A stretch of DNA of 64,000 nucleotides from Hymenoscyphus infarciens (lineage: Eukaryota; Ascomycota; Leotiomycetes; Helotiales; Helotiaceae): positions 1 to 64,000 of the forward strand of contig LLCB01000165.1 in the NCBI GenBank assembly GCA_001414345.1, given 5' to 3'. Under the pieces are notes generated by a model that ran no database searches, was not told the origin of the DNA, and worked only from the letters and a program-made list of their open reading frames with translations. Made by a program: the position numbers and the translations under genes. Positions 11,280 to 22,912 of the stretch are shown piece by piece (within the stretch, counting starts at the first letter, position 1; every line of letters starts with the position of its first letter).

Positions 11280-11445
11280 GAGAAGACTTGAATTGTAATA
11301 TATGTGCGCGACAATCGCAATGAATTCCACTCACGTGGTCACACGAGGTCTTCGCACTCTTTATTCATCGCATCAAGCACTTTATATGGACCTTTTTTAA
11401 TAGTTTTGTAATAGTAGAATTCTGAAATACCGCGGAAATGTGCAG
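11280..11445 (-). pseudogene. Tail of a retrotransposon pol polyprotein (relic)
   Basis: A single minus-strand frame reads KKGPYKVLDAMNK, then after one TGA stop PREWNSLRL. This matches the end of many gypsy-type polyproteins, where a GPYRV-like segment is followed by RPWN-x-x-LK-x-YY. The stop replaces the arginine or glycine expected before PxWN. The upstream part of the gene was not recognisable beyond about 50 residues. Confidence 0.45.
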
Positions 11446-12221
11446 CGTGAGAAGACTCTACATAAGTCAAGGCTAGAGAATAGAAGACTGCAGTAGACGA
11501 AAACAGTATCTCTTGAAGTTCGGAAAAGTGAGCAGTTAGTGTTTGTGGAACGATTGAAGTAGACGCTATTTTGGAGGCTTCTTTGGAGTAAAGGGTCTAT
11601 AGTCTAGCAGTACGAGGTGCGTTTGGGGAGTATGAAATCTTAGACAGGAGGAGTACTACAGATGTAAAATGCGTAAGTATGAAAACACTTTTAAGACAAA
11701 AGGTCGATATTGCCAGAGGAATTTCAAGAGAGTAGAGCACAGACTTTGGCTTTTGGGTTCGGCCGGCGTTGTTCTCGCTTCATTGTAGGCCCCATGGTCC
11801 AATTCTTTTCAACCAACATAGCGATTTATTAGGCCTCAAGTGGTGATAGTAATTTCAACAGAAATGTTAGTATTCTATCACGGGACCATTCAAAAGAGTC
11901 GCCAAGTAGTAAAGGAATTAAGTTATTTTTCTTGTTTCGAAAAGCATGAGTATCAGAACTATCCCCAAGTACTGCAGCTGCTTAATAACACCCCACTTTG
12001 GAATTTCCTCTTCTTCATCCTTTCCTATAAATTTCCTCATGCAAAATTAGTCTTACCAATATTTGCTTGATTCTTCCAAATCAGACCGACATTCTCCTGT
12101 ATTTAAACGCAAAAAAAAAACACAAAATGGATATGTACAGCAGTCCGGCATGCTAAACATTTAAATCAAGTTACACAAAAGTATAGTCTCGGTTGCGCTT
12201 CTAAGTTTATTCGCTAACAGA
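11446..12221. other. Gene-free stretch downstream of the rhodopsin-domain gene
   Basis: No coding frame of note. A 76-codon plus-strand frame at 11840-12070 has no recognisable motif. It contains an A10 run near 12110. Confidence 0.5.
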
Positions 12222-13479
12222 CTATGACTTAACATCAAACGAACGAACATTGTGGATATGGTCGTCAGTTGATTTGTATGAACGCTCACCAGCAATAGTC
12301 AATGTTTGACTGTCAACTGCATACGAATTTTCCCTTCTATTGCCACCAAATTCTTTTCTTGACTTCAGCTGAACGGAACGTCGGTTCGTACTTGCGAACT
12401 TTTTGCTCTCGCCGATGGGGCGACCTTTGAAGATTCGATAGTACAATGGATTGAGGGTCGGTATCGTGCCGCAAATGATGTTGAGAAATAGCTCGGATCT
12501 ATGATAGATTAAAAAGGAATTCATAAATTGTGTGTAGAGCTCACTTACGAAGTCCAGGCGTAAAGACCGAAAACCCCAAACGTCACATCCTCTCGTACAG
12601 CCTGTGTCTTCCATTGGGCGGTCTTGAGGGCAGCACAAATTCCAGACCTGTTTGTTTTTGTGGTCAGAAGTTGTCAAATAGCGAGAGGATGGAACTTACA
12701 AAACACCAGCCCCAAGAAGAACACAGAATCCTATTTTTCGTTCAAGGCTCATCTGCAGATTCCAAACGAGCGATATTGGAAGAAGTGCTAGAGCAAAGTC
12801 GAGGAATGAGCTATATGCTATCAAAGGTTAATCTGTGAATCCCAAATTCATAAGTTGGACTAGTGTTCTTACATGAGCGAAAGATTCTCCAATCTAGTAC
12901 CCTCTCGGGTTCCCAGCATTTCGCCCCAGGAACAGTCTCCCACGTCGACCTTGGAGGATTGCATTGCACGAAACCAATAATTGAGGACAAAACCATGATT
13001 GCTGTGTAAAGACCCATGTTTCCGTAGAGAAACCATTTACGCCAGACAGTCTTTGGCCCCATAATTCTCAAAAGAAGAAGCGAGACTGCGATCTTCCCAA
13101 ATAGAAGTGACATGAATCCGAAAGGCGGTATGATTCGGTTCCATTTTAGAAATTCAGAGACTCCATAACCATGAGCAGGGAGGTAATAAACATGACGACC
13201 CATCCCATGAAACACCGCAACTGTGGCGAGCGAGGAACTGGCAATAAAAAAGAGCTAATATTGTCAGAGGGTGAGCTTTTTGGGGGATCTTTTGCTCACC
13301 AAGCATATCAGCATCGTCCAGTCCTCCCAACCCGTACTTCTCAAGCATCGTTTGACGTAGAATCTCAACGCAACAACAATTATGCAAATGGAAATCTGGG
13401 TCCAAAATATGGCAATCAGCTGCGGTCCTCGATTGACATCACCATCTGCTGGTATTTGGAGGGGTGGGACAGCTGGCAT
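12222..13479 (-). CDS. Integral membrane protein with fungal rhodopsin-like (Pth11-related) 7-TM domain
   Basis: Five exons on the minus strand join in frame: 13479-13300, 13254-12873, 12817-12700, 12647-12549 and 12498-12222. They give 351 aa with GT-AG introns of 45, 55, 52 and 50 bp. The protein starts MPAVPPLQIP, goes into hydrophobic helix 1, and carries the family's usual landmarks: GMGRHVYYL in the second extracellular loop region, a KIAVSLLLLRI helix, FVQCNPP, a WEPE segment, LPISLVWNLQM, and the ending FLNIICGTIPTLNPLYYRIFKG. A polar tail of about 60 residues follows. Such proteins are orphan plasma-membrane proteins; some (Pth11) act in surface sensing, but ligand and partners are unknown. 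The frame is intact despite the decayed neighbourhood, so the gene is probably active. Confidence 0.85.
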
Positions 13480-14808
13480 TGTGGACTAAATGGATTTGCT
13501 TTCCCAGAAGTCATCGAGGAGCAAGTGAAATTTGGATATGGGTTGGTCATTTCATGAACCCCGAGAGTAATGTGCAATTACAGATAGTAAAAAAAAATGC
13601 TCCCAAGTGGGACGGAGTAAACCTATTCAAGCTATATGGCTGGCACATCGAGTATATAGGTGCAAATCTAAATTGTGTGTCCGCAGCTACTCCACTAAAG
13701 GAAGCCCCGGGCCTACACATGGAAGATGTCTCTAGTTTTGTGGGGGGTATCATTAATTTGTACGTCATCAAAAGACTCGGAATCGGCCATTCCACAAATG
13801 TATCCATCACACAAGTGTGATCTATAGATATATTACCTTACAGACTCTCATCAAACTCATACAGTATGAATGTATAAAAAGAATCCGTGAGATGACAGCA
13901 AGACTAGTACATTTAACCAATAAGAAGGACTATTAGAGCAGCACCTTTTTAGAACAGGACCAATAGAACACGTCAGATGTTCAGTGCGCGCCTCACTTCA
14001 GTACGCTACTGCACGTGTGGTGTATGGCGAACCAAAGGGATACACTATATGTGTAAGAACTATGCAAAGAGACTGGCTATCTGATATACATCAAAATTCA
14101 AAGAAGAGAAAGATTGGAGATTGGAAAATAAATGAAAAAAACGGAGTGTTATACCATTCAAACAACTTTTAATTTGAGACCAAGTACATTTGAGCATATT
14201 TTTTTTTGGAGAACCGCATGTGGTAACTGCTGAGCTGAGGTCACAACCGTATATGATTTGAACTAACCCAAGATGAAAAGCCTGCCCTTCAGCTCCTCTG
14301 AAGCCAGCCTCATTAGTGTAGGCCCACCTCAGCCTGTCTAATAATGGTTAGCCGCCCTGCTAGGCCTTGGTAGACAGTAACACGATTTTCTTGACGATCT
14401 TTGTAGAATGACCTTGAGACTATGGATTATAGATTTTGGCACCCGTTCTAGGTTCAGAAGGCAATGCTCATATAAGGATATATATGGCTCTGGCTTACCC
14501 AATGCGAAGCCAGTAGGTACGAAACTTGACAGAATTCAGCAAGTCCAAGAAGGTGAAGATCAGCAGAGAAACTACCAGACATTCCAGTCTTGTTTGATTT
14601 AAGATAAGTCTGATAATGTGCTGCCCTTATTTTCGCAGCTCTTCTTTTGCAGTTCGGAGATAGACCAAGGGACCATCGGGCCCAAATTTATTCTGCTTCT
14701 TTACTTCCCTCATATTACCTGCTCTTGTTTATGCCTGTTATGAGTATACGTTTTTAGGTATGGTTTACTCCACCAGTACCTGTGTGAGTTTTTCTCGAGG
14801 CAATTTGT
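13480..14808. other. Upstream region of the rhodopsin-domain gene and decayed DNA
   Basis: Open frames of 60-130 codons exist on both strands but look random, and those at 13171-13820 overlap or antisense the gene. No recognisable gene. A T9 tract lies near 14200. Confidence 0.5.
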
Positions 14809-15900
14809 TTGGGTAGCGTTCTGTTTCAAAGGGCATTTTTGGTAAGTCTCGCGGCGCAGCAACTTGACTGTCGGTTTTTTGATATTTCGGATGGAATCAA
14901 CTCACAAGTTTGTGCATTGAAAGTGGATTGTTCGACGTCTGAATGGTTTGGGTTGTTGCTCTCAGACAGCACGAGCAGTGGCTCGTCCTTTCGACCACCC
15001 AGAAACCACCATCGACATGCGTGGGACCTACAAGAATTTTCAGGAAGTTATTGCTAAGTACAATCGCGGGATGACGGAGAAGAGTAAAATTGCGAAGGAG
15101 CATTGCTGTCGCGAGTCGAAGAGGGCGTGTGGTTGCCCACCACCGGCGATTCAATTTCAACGACAAGAAATCATCTATATGATGTGGGGGTGTTATACTC
15201 TGGCCGCGGACAGGGGACAGGTCGTTGAGGTCTTGAGCGAGAGGGCCACGAGGATGTGCCCTCTCACAGCCCGCTCCTTCCTCCTCTCTATAACTCGCCA
15301 CCTTCTCGAACACTTCCACCCTCAACTCATGTCGACCACGCTACAGGCAGTTGGATGGAGTTTAGAGCGAGACTTTGCATCTCTCCCCTCAATTCCACTA
15401 ACAGAAGAGCACATTAATTCATCGTGTATTGCTCTTTTCTCTTCCTTGCAAGAAACTTCCAGCCCAGAGCTGTAAAAGCCTTCCAAGTCCTCGCTAACAA
15501 CATAATGTATGTGTCAAATCAAACCCAGAAGAAGTGGTCTCCTACATGCGTAATATCCTTCACGATTACCAGATGAAGAATGCATTGAAGTCAGTTCTTA
15601 TAATTGACGGGGCTGTCATTCCAAAACACATCTGAGAGTAATGCAGATGATAGGGTGATGATGACTGGTTTAGCCTCTACAGGAGCAATGGGGAAGCTTG
15701 TTGGGGATATGGGTATCAAAAAGAAGATGACTTCAGACTAGGCTCCAAGTATAAATGATTGACGGGAATTTAGAGAGTGGCTTCGTCCATCTTCGGGCTT
15801 CAAATACGGAAGCAAAAGGAGACTATTTTCCGGGTTTCAACATTCAACAAATTCACTACCGCGCACCAAGATCCCCAAAAGAATTCCCTAAAGCACAAAA
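14809..15900 (+). pseudogene. Broken protein-coding gene, family not recognised
   Basis: The plus strand has coding-like composition with a long frame (175 codons, 14948-15475) that continues in other frames. After 15475, pieces such as AVKAFQVLANNIM, a helical EEVVSYMRNILHDYQMKNALK segment, STGAMGKLVGDMGIKKK and REFREWLRPSSGFKYGSK follow in shifted frames separated by stops. The fragments read as one soluble, alpha-helical protein broken by several frameshifts and nonsense changes, although some breaks might be introns. I do not recognise the family. Confidence 0.4.
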
Positions 15901-15976
15901 AAAAATAGCAAAAAACTGTTTCTTCCTCTCGCGAGGTGGCCAAGTCAAACACAGCATTACCTGTGTTATATTTTAG

Positions 15977-16610
15977 GCTATCAATCCCACACTAGTTTAC
16001 ACGTTAAGGCGTAGGCACCCATATCAAAGATACCGGTGTTGCCCCTGTGACCCTTAGGCCACAGAGGCTTCTTTACAATTGACTGAAGGGCATGTGCGTA
16101 TTTGAGATATTCAATTGTTTGTTTTGTTTTGTGGGCCCCAGGTGGGGCGGGTGTTCTCAAAGGTCCCCATGTCACCTTCAAGTGAATGGTGAATGTCACA
16201 GGACTCGAGCACCAAGTTGCCAATTGGAAATCTCACCAGTGATACAACAATGACCAAAGTCGATCCAAAATAGTGCTGCACTGATCCCTGAAGAGCTCAA
16301 AAAGTAAATCGTTGGAGATGCTCACGTTAAAACACCTATAGATGAAGCGAAAATCTGTTTTCAGTGGCATTATCTAGAAAGCTATAATTGAGACAAGATA
16401 CTCACACATTATACTCTAATTGCAATGAAAATTTCGTCCTGTAGTTTCGATAGATAGATTATTATCAATTCATACCTAGAGGGTTAATAGACGCATGCAG
16501 ACTACGTAGAAAGTCAGTGAAACTTACCAAATAGCCTCGCTCATAACTCGCTCATACCCCAATGATTCAAGGGGGCCGTTGAAACAGCATATTTCTATGG
16601 CTCCCTGCTG
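15977..16610. other. Intergenic, no gene seen
   Basis: Only short random frames, for example 80 codons on the minus strand at 15981-16223. No motif, repeat or RNA gene recognised. Confidence 0.5.
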
Positions 16611-16619
16611 AAAACCTCA

Positions 16620-18340
16620 CCACCTGAAACCAACGGTCATGGCGCCACCGAAGGTGTTGACCGAAGGCGAGAAATCGATCCATCGCCCTCCTGCCTTTTC
16701 CATCAAATTCAAATCATATAATAAGAAGCAGGTCGACAATATTGAGCTCGCTTAACAGTCTCATCATAGGATGAGTTCTAAACAAAAGTATCATGATGAG
16801 AATGTCGAAGTGTATAACTCTCGTCCTTTCTAGCTTGAAATTTGAGTTCAAGATAACCATCTGCAGCCAAACAGATCTCAGTTACCCAGGTTCTAACACG
16901 GTTCCAATACAGCCCCGTATACTCCCCCAAGGGACGATATATTGTACTAGGGTTACGATCGCGCTCTAATGCATCCTTTTCGCACCATTTTTTGAACTTT
17001 CATCCGTCAATGCGACATAATTGTTCTGTAGACTTCCAGTAAACATGACATCAATGATGAGTTGGCAAGTCCTTTCGGTTGCATCGCATAATCTCAGTAA
17101 GTTTTAGAGAACAACCATTTCTGTCTTGGAAGTTGGTAAGAAACAGACGGCAGCCGATGTACAGTGCATATTGCCTCCATACCAGATGGCTAACTCTCCG
17201 GAGTATTTCTCTCCTAAATAGGCCTGGATTTCACAACGCCGGAATTGGCACCAAATTCGAGTTTTCATGGGAACTGTGTTCTGTTCCATCCTAAAGCATA
17301 AGTTTGTTCGAATAGAGAATCGACTGGTCTGGCTATGTGTGGGCCTAGAATGGTCGCAATTTGCTTCGTTGGGTTCTGTGTTCGTGCTGTCTTTTCTTTA
17401 GACACGACTTCGTCCAAGCGAGATTCGTCACCCAACTTCGACATTGTATCCAGATAAGCTTGATAGAACTCTAGGAAATTCCCCGATGAGCTTCTGGCTG
17501 ATTGTCCTGCCGACATCATCGAGTTCTCTGAGGCTTCAGAAAACGGTATTTTGGAGGGTATTTTAGTCGCTTAGAACGTTTTAAGGTAAAGCAACATTAG
17601 GATTATTAGGCTGGTATGTAAAAGTCTGACTTATACCAAGGGGAGAGAACATAATGTCTCCAATAGGCCGCTCTTATCGCCCCAGCTCTGTTTGGAACAT
17701 CGCTCGATAACCATGCCAACGATGTTATGGACGTGATTGTTGTAACTATATGTGCTTCGCGGGAGATTCACAACATCCAAACTTTCGAATATACTAGAGC
17801 TAGTGGTATTTTTCTAGTCTGCATTATTCTTTAGAGAAGCCATACTTTTTATTTACCATAATAACTGAGTGGTGGTTTGGGCAGTCCTAATTCTCTCGTT
17901 TTTGGAAGTAGAATTGGTTGTAAATAGAGAGCGTCTCCCCAAGCGACTCCAGAAAGGTGACTTAGAAGGTCAATCACGTTAACTTTGGAACTGTCAAGTC
18001 ATGTACTCTGAGACATCTCAGGGAGGATCTCACGGACTGGAGTTTCCAATTTGAAAGATCACTGTCAACGAGGATACCAAGAGTAGCGGCAGTCATTGCT
18101 TTAGTGGGTGAAGCAATATAGAAAATGGTATCTCTATCCAGCTGAATCATATTTCCAACCTCCCGGTATCGGAAAGTGACATGGTGTTTTGAAAGAATCC
18201 CACCATAAGACCTGGTACACCTGATGACTGAAGAGTTTCAGTATCCTTGCGTCAATTGTGGAAGCTACATTTCTCATGTTGATTTCTGTTGTAAGCAAAT
18301 ACCGACTAGAAGAGAAGCAACTTCTTTCCATCTCCAGCAC
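16620..18340 (-). pseudogene. Pseudogene of a serine beta-lactamase-like / penicillin-binding-type hydrolase
   Basis: Minus-strand fragments in changing frames follow the order of this family. A GVPGLMVGFF start (near 18215) is followed by a shifted frame containing IFYIASPTKAMTAATLGILVD with the catalytic S-x-x-K (SPTK, about 18100). Then come a YNN block with NIVGMVIER and SWGD (catalytic Y-x-N, about 17740), a DDL-like helix with a TYALGWNRTQFP segment (about 17270-17320), an IWYGGNMHCTSAAVCFLP segment (about 17160) ending TEMVVL, and a CDATER...NNYVAL tail (about 17060). The family includes fungal hydrolases of unknown substrate and lovastatin-type transesterases. Multiple frameshifts and stops (for example TGA after GRLEI) rule out an intact product. 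Confidence 0.8.
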
Positions 18341-19022
18341 TCCAGTTGGGTTTTCAATTGCTACCTATGGTGGAGGGAGACCGGCGCGGAGTTTTTCCAG
18401 GTGTAAAGTAAGACTAGGGTATATATATATATATGAAGTGCTAGGCCGGTGTAACAGTGGTGGATGATATATACGTGAGATAACGGACAGCCGAATCTAG
18501 CTATGTTACACTTTGAAATAAAATTACAAAAATATAAAATAAATATTAGGGGATCCAAAATAAATCAAGTAACACATATACTAAGTTTTTTTTATAGAGG
18601 GGTTTTCAGCTAACATTATGGAAGGTTGGTTGGGAGGCGGCTGAGGCAGCACTTGTGTTTTCTTGAGTATCCTAAAACTAATATAAACCCTCTGTTCCTA
18701 CCAAAGAAATACTTCTGATTCTATAACTTAGAGAAACTTACTACTTGTTCTATGATTTTTTTCTAAGCTTCACTTGTTTAAATACATGTGGTCGGAGTAA
18801 GTGGAGTGAAATCATAAATTCTTGAGATTTCTTCTGGTAAGAAAAGCAGGTATGTATAGAGAAAAGACGAAGAGCCTTGGATGAGATGTTGTATAACGAT
18901 GAATAAAACAGAATTATCTTCTAGAAACCCCCTCTCTATCTAATCAGAGAGCAACAGGAGGAACACGCTACATGCAATTACATTTCCATATATACATATT
19001 TTCTCTTACTAGTGGAGGAAAC
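18341..19022. other. Intergenic, no gene seen
   Basis: Contains a short (TA)n tract at about 18420-18435 and AT-rich DNA. No gene recognised. Confidence 0.5.
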
Positions 19023-19139
19023 CTAACCACTCGTACAACCTCCAGCGTCAGACTCCAGTTTGATCTTGTGATTCTCACAGCATTTTTCACACATACTGCT
19101 TTTCTCCGAGGAAGTGGTCTTGGGTGAAGACGAGGACAT
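19023..19139 (-). CDS. Possible 38-aa Cys-containing micropeptide
   Basis: A complete minus-strand frame of 39 codons starts MSSSSPKTTSSEKSSMC and continues with a C-x2-CC cluster, a Lys-rich segment and a final Cys before SG and the stop. Four cysteines lie in the second half. It is too short for most gene finders. The composition (Ser/Thr-rich head, Cys cluster) is reminiscent of small metal-binding or metallothionein-like peptides, but that is speculation and no homologue is known to me. Confidence 0.25.
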   Translation of the reverse strand: MSSSSPKTTSSEKSSMCEKCCENHKIKLESDAGGCTSG

Positions 19140-21180
19140 GAACATTAAGGTTACATTGGCAATTAGGCTTCCCAGCTTGAAGGGAATCAGTAGATGCTCT
19201 TATTTTTTTCTAGCTTTACTTTAGTAAAAATCTCAAGGCAGACCTCAAAATCATTAGTCAACATATAAACTTCGGACATCAACTAGACCAAAGCTTAGTC
19301 TAAGACTCTAAACCAAAACCGATCTCACATCTCACATCTCACATCTGAATATTTCCCCAAACCACAGACAAAGGAGTTTTCACACGGGCCAAAGGTCGAG
19401 AAACCACTTCAACCCACATGAAACATCTCACCCAAACCTCACAAGAGAAAGAAAAGAGAAAAATATGAATCGTGGCTCAAAAGACGACAATGCCAACCGT
19501 TTCATCCGGTCCGCAAACCATTTCCAGCAACAAGTCCAGACTCCAGAACGAAACCTCCGAAGTCCGCCGACGCTCGAAACCAACCTCTTCGACCCCAAAC
19601 TCCCGTCAACACCAAAGAAAAGAAGAGAAAAGCTCGGATCACCAGCTTCCCCATGAGACGGGAGAACATTTCGAACATTCCAAGTTGGAAGATCTATCCA
19701 CTGCCAAGTTTTCCCACCCGGTCTGTTCTTCTGAGGAAAGGGGAAGGACTCCGTACCCAGCCCCCAAATCCCGAAAATCTGAAGAAGAAAAAAAGATCCT
19801 TTCTTCTGAATCCTGATGTCCATCCAGCCTCGAGGTTGTTTTTCGCTTGCATAAGCCAATTACAAAAAAGGCGGAAATAGGATACGGAGGCCACCAGACC
19901 ACGATAGGCAGGACGAATTTCCTTCCAGTGAGATGACGAATTGGGGGGGAAAAAGGAGGTCCAACCACCTGAATCGCCTCAACACTGATCACTCGGTGAC
20001 TTTGGTATGAACAGAGATGATTCCCGCCAGACCCAAAGCAAGCCAGCCAGCCTCCCGCCTGCTGGAAGTTGGAGGCGGGTGAACCAGGAGAAAGGAGGCT
20101 GCGACTACCCGTTTGGGCTTGTGTTAGAGTTTGATGGTCTCTGGTTTAGGGGTTCCAGGGGAGGGGATTTAGTTTAAGTTTTTTTTTTTTTGAAGGGGGA
20201 GGGGGAAGCTTTCATTAGTTTTCATAAAGGCATGTTGTGGAATTTGAGGCTTGAGCTTGAGGTACGGAGTGTAGAGCTTGGAAGATCCAATGCAAAGACG
20301 GAAGCCATCACGGTCCTCGGCTAGTGGATTAGTGGACCATCACATTTTCGATCGGAGAATTATTGGAAGAGCATCTGTTTCATGTGAAATCAAGAAATCG
20401 ATTCTTTAAAATAAGTCGAAATATCGAATAATCGATTCTCCAATTCCACTATTGATTGATCTTCCCGGTGCTCCGTAGCCCAAGTTGCCCCAAGTCCCCT
20501 TGTTTTTTTATCCAGCTTGGCTAATCGATTATCTTGATATGTGGCCGCACCGCCAAAGAACCGCTCGTATCGCATCGCATAAATGTCTCTGTTTACTTTT
20601 TCATTACGAAGTATTGACACAATGCCCGCCCCTGTTGCACATCCCCTGAAAGCGGTCACTTGAGGCCACCACCGTCTCATCCGGAGAGGTCAACCGAGAT
20701 GCACTCCCCTCGCCAAGGAAGAGGAGATTTTCCATTTTTTGAACTCTTCTGGAAGACCGATTGACATGGTGCCTTCGCGCCATCGGCACCCGGACGACCC
20801 CTTTCCTGTAATTAATGCAATCCCAAATATATTCAGGTGGATCATTAGACCCCTGGCTGTTCATCTCGAGTCGAGTGCCCGGTGCTGTGGTGCTGGGGAC
20901 CCGGGAAATACGAAATATTGTGATTGTGATTGTGCATTGTGGATGTTGATTGTTTTTATTGATATTGTTCTGCGCTTGCACGCGTAAAAGGCTGCCGTAG
21001 TAAAGTAAACAAACAACTTCGTTAACTTTCGCCTGCGAAGGGATCTGCTTGAATGTTGTGCGATGCGCACGGCAGGAGAAAGTGGGATGGGATGCGATGG
21101 GAATGGCTGGTGATCTTGTGTTCCATTGTGACAGGAAAATGGGACAGCAATGGGAGAGGATGGGGTCAAGATATTCCAGT

Positions 21181-21220
21181 CGACGAGGGTTGACGAGGGT
21201 TGACGAGGGTTGACGAGGGG
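21181..21220 (+). repeat. Four tandem copies of a 10-bp unit TGACGAGGGT
   Basis: Nearly perfect four-copy array in the region upstream of the kinase gene. The first copy begins CGACGAGGGT and the last ends GGGG. Confidence 0.9.
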
Positions 21221-21426
21221 GTTGCTGGCGGTCAGAGAAACGTGGCAGCTCCTCGTCTCCTGTGCAGTCGCGGGGGAAGTTGTCTGCAGAGTCAAGCGCA
21301 AATCCACTCTTGACCTCCCTCCCCAGCGAACGAAAGCGTAGATCTGGTCCCCTGTGAGTGTGAGGCCCTGGTGGCGGTCCCATCCGAGATTCCGCACCGT
21401 TGAAAAAAAAGAGGCCAGCATTTTGG

Positions 21427-21453
21427 AGAGGAGGGGAGGGGAGGGGAGGGGAG
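21427..21453 (+). repeat. GGGGA tandem repeat (possible G-quadruplex)
   Basis: Five runs of G3-4 are spaced by single A residues. Four or more G-runs with one-base loops are the classic form of a stable G-quadruplex motif. Function is not shown. Confidence 0.85.
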
Positions 21454-22912
21454 ATCTGCGCCTAAGGCACTTTCAGGCACACATCAACACGACGCGCTGA
21501 TTGGTGAACCCAACTAAACAAAGACAAAAGTCGAGGGCTCCTGCCTCCTGCAGTTTGTTTGCATGTCGGTAGCGTGGCCCGGAACCGTCCAAACAAAACC
21601 CGGCAATACTAACCTCGTTCTGAGCCAAGTAACCCGATTTTGAAGGATATCCAGAGTCTGACAGACTAAAAAAGAAACCTCCGCCAACGTGCCTTTCTTT
21701 GATATCCAATATGGATAGTAGAAGTAAGTACCTACTGCGTAGCGTAGAAGTAGAGAACAGACCTGCCTACGAACTATTACCTTCTCTTCCCTTCCCATCT
21801 CCATCTCCCACTCCAGCCACTGTCAAACCATCTGAACGCACAAACACCCGTGACCCGAAGCCTCCAGGGCAAGACCGCACCTGCACTGGCAACTGGCACC
21901 TCAGCGCACGCACAAAACAAAAGGGGAAGGCACGGGCCAGATTGTGGGGGCACCGCACCTTCCACGTCGCGTCTCGTACGCGAGACCCACTCTTCTTACC
22001 TAGCGTGTTTATCTCACGGCCTAATCCGCTGACGACCCATCATCTCCAGCCAGCTCTTTCCGCACCAAAACCAAACCAAACCAAACGTACTCGTACCCCG
22101 ACCCCGACCCTTCCCAAAGCAAGCTTGGGCTCCCACGGCTCCTCAACCCTCACCCAAATCTACTTGCTTCCCCAACACCCGCAAAATTTCCTGATCATCG
22201 AAACATCTACACCTCCTCCTAGACACCAGCGCCTCATCCTCATCGCCCTCCTGCGCTCGACGCCAGCCAGACCTTGCCGCCCGCCGACAACAATAACGAC
22301 AACAACAACAACAACATTGTCGACTTCGACATCTCCAACACTCGACCGATTTCTTTCACGTTGCTGGTTGCGCTTGCGCTTTCATTGTTGTTCGACTGGT
22401 GCCGCGGTAGTGGTGGTGGAGGAGAGATAGCTCGACCGACTACCTGATTGATACCAGCACCGCAAAGAGTACAATACCCAATTGTCATGATTACCTCGAC
22501 AGCGTGACATCCTCATTCCTCCTGCTCTTCATCGAGTCCAGCATCCTACCCCTCAACACGACGAAGCATTCCTCGACCCCTCGCCCACGACAACATTCCT
22601 CTCTCGATACCGCTTCACTGGGACCACACCACCCACAGTCGCGCTCCCCTTCGCCCTCGTCCACTCGCTTTCCTACTCGTTACCAGACGGGTATAACTCG
22701 CCGTGACCCGCGCCACCACGAGGAAAGTCGGACAACAGAACCAGAAGCAAACACCATCCGCGATTCTACATCTATGCCGGCTGGACAATAAACCAAGTGC
22801 GACGTCACCTCGAAAGAGAACGAATCTCCGCCACCTTCCTGTCTTAGTTTCCGTCTCAAATACTGTATCATAAACGAGAGCCGCTACATTCCAGAAAACC
22901 GCTACCTACATC

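Larger units (their letters stand above)
19140..22912. other. Long upstream region of the Wee1-family kinase gene
   Basis: Nearly 3.8 kb without a convincing gene. From about 21700 to 22900 the plus strand is C/T/A-rich, Pro/Ser/Thr-rich in translation and full of short upstream frames, as expected for a long 5' leader. Larger frames here (243 codons plus strand 21699-22430; 259 codons minus strand 20604-21383) are low-complexity and lack motifs. It also holds a T12 run near 20180. Confidence 0.55.

Noticed and set aside
20604..21383. 259-codon open frame on the minus strand
   Set aside because: Low-complexity Pro/Arg/Ser/His composition, no motif, and it spans tandem repeats upstream of the Wee1 gene. 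Most likely a chance frame.
21699..22430. 243-codon open frame on the plus strand
   Set aside because: Pro/Thr/Ser-rich translation of a C/A-rich leader, with a poly-Thr run from a CAA/ACA repeat. Better explained as 5' untranslated or promoter sequence.
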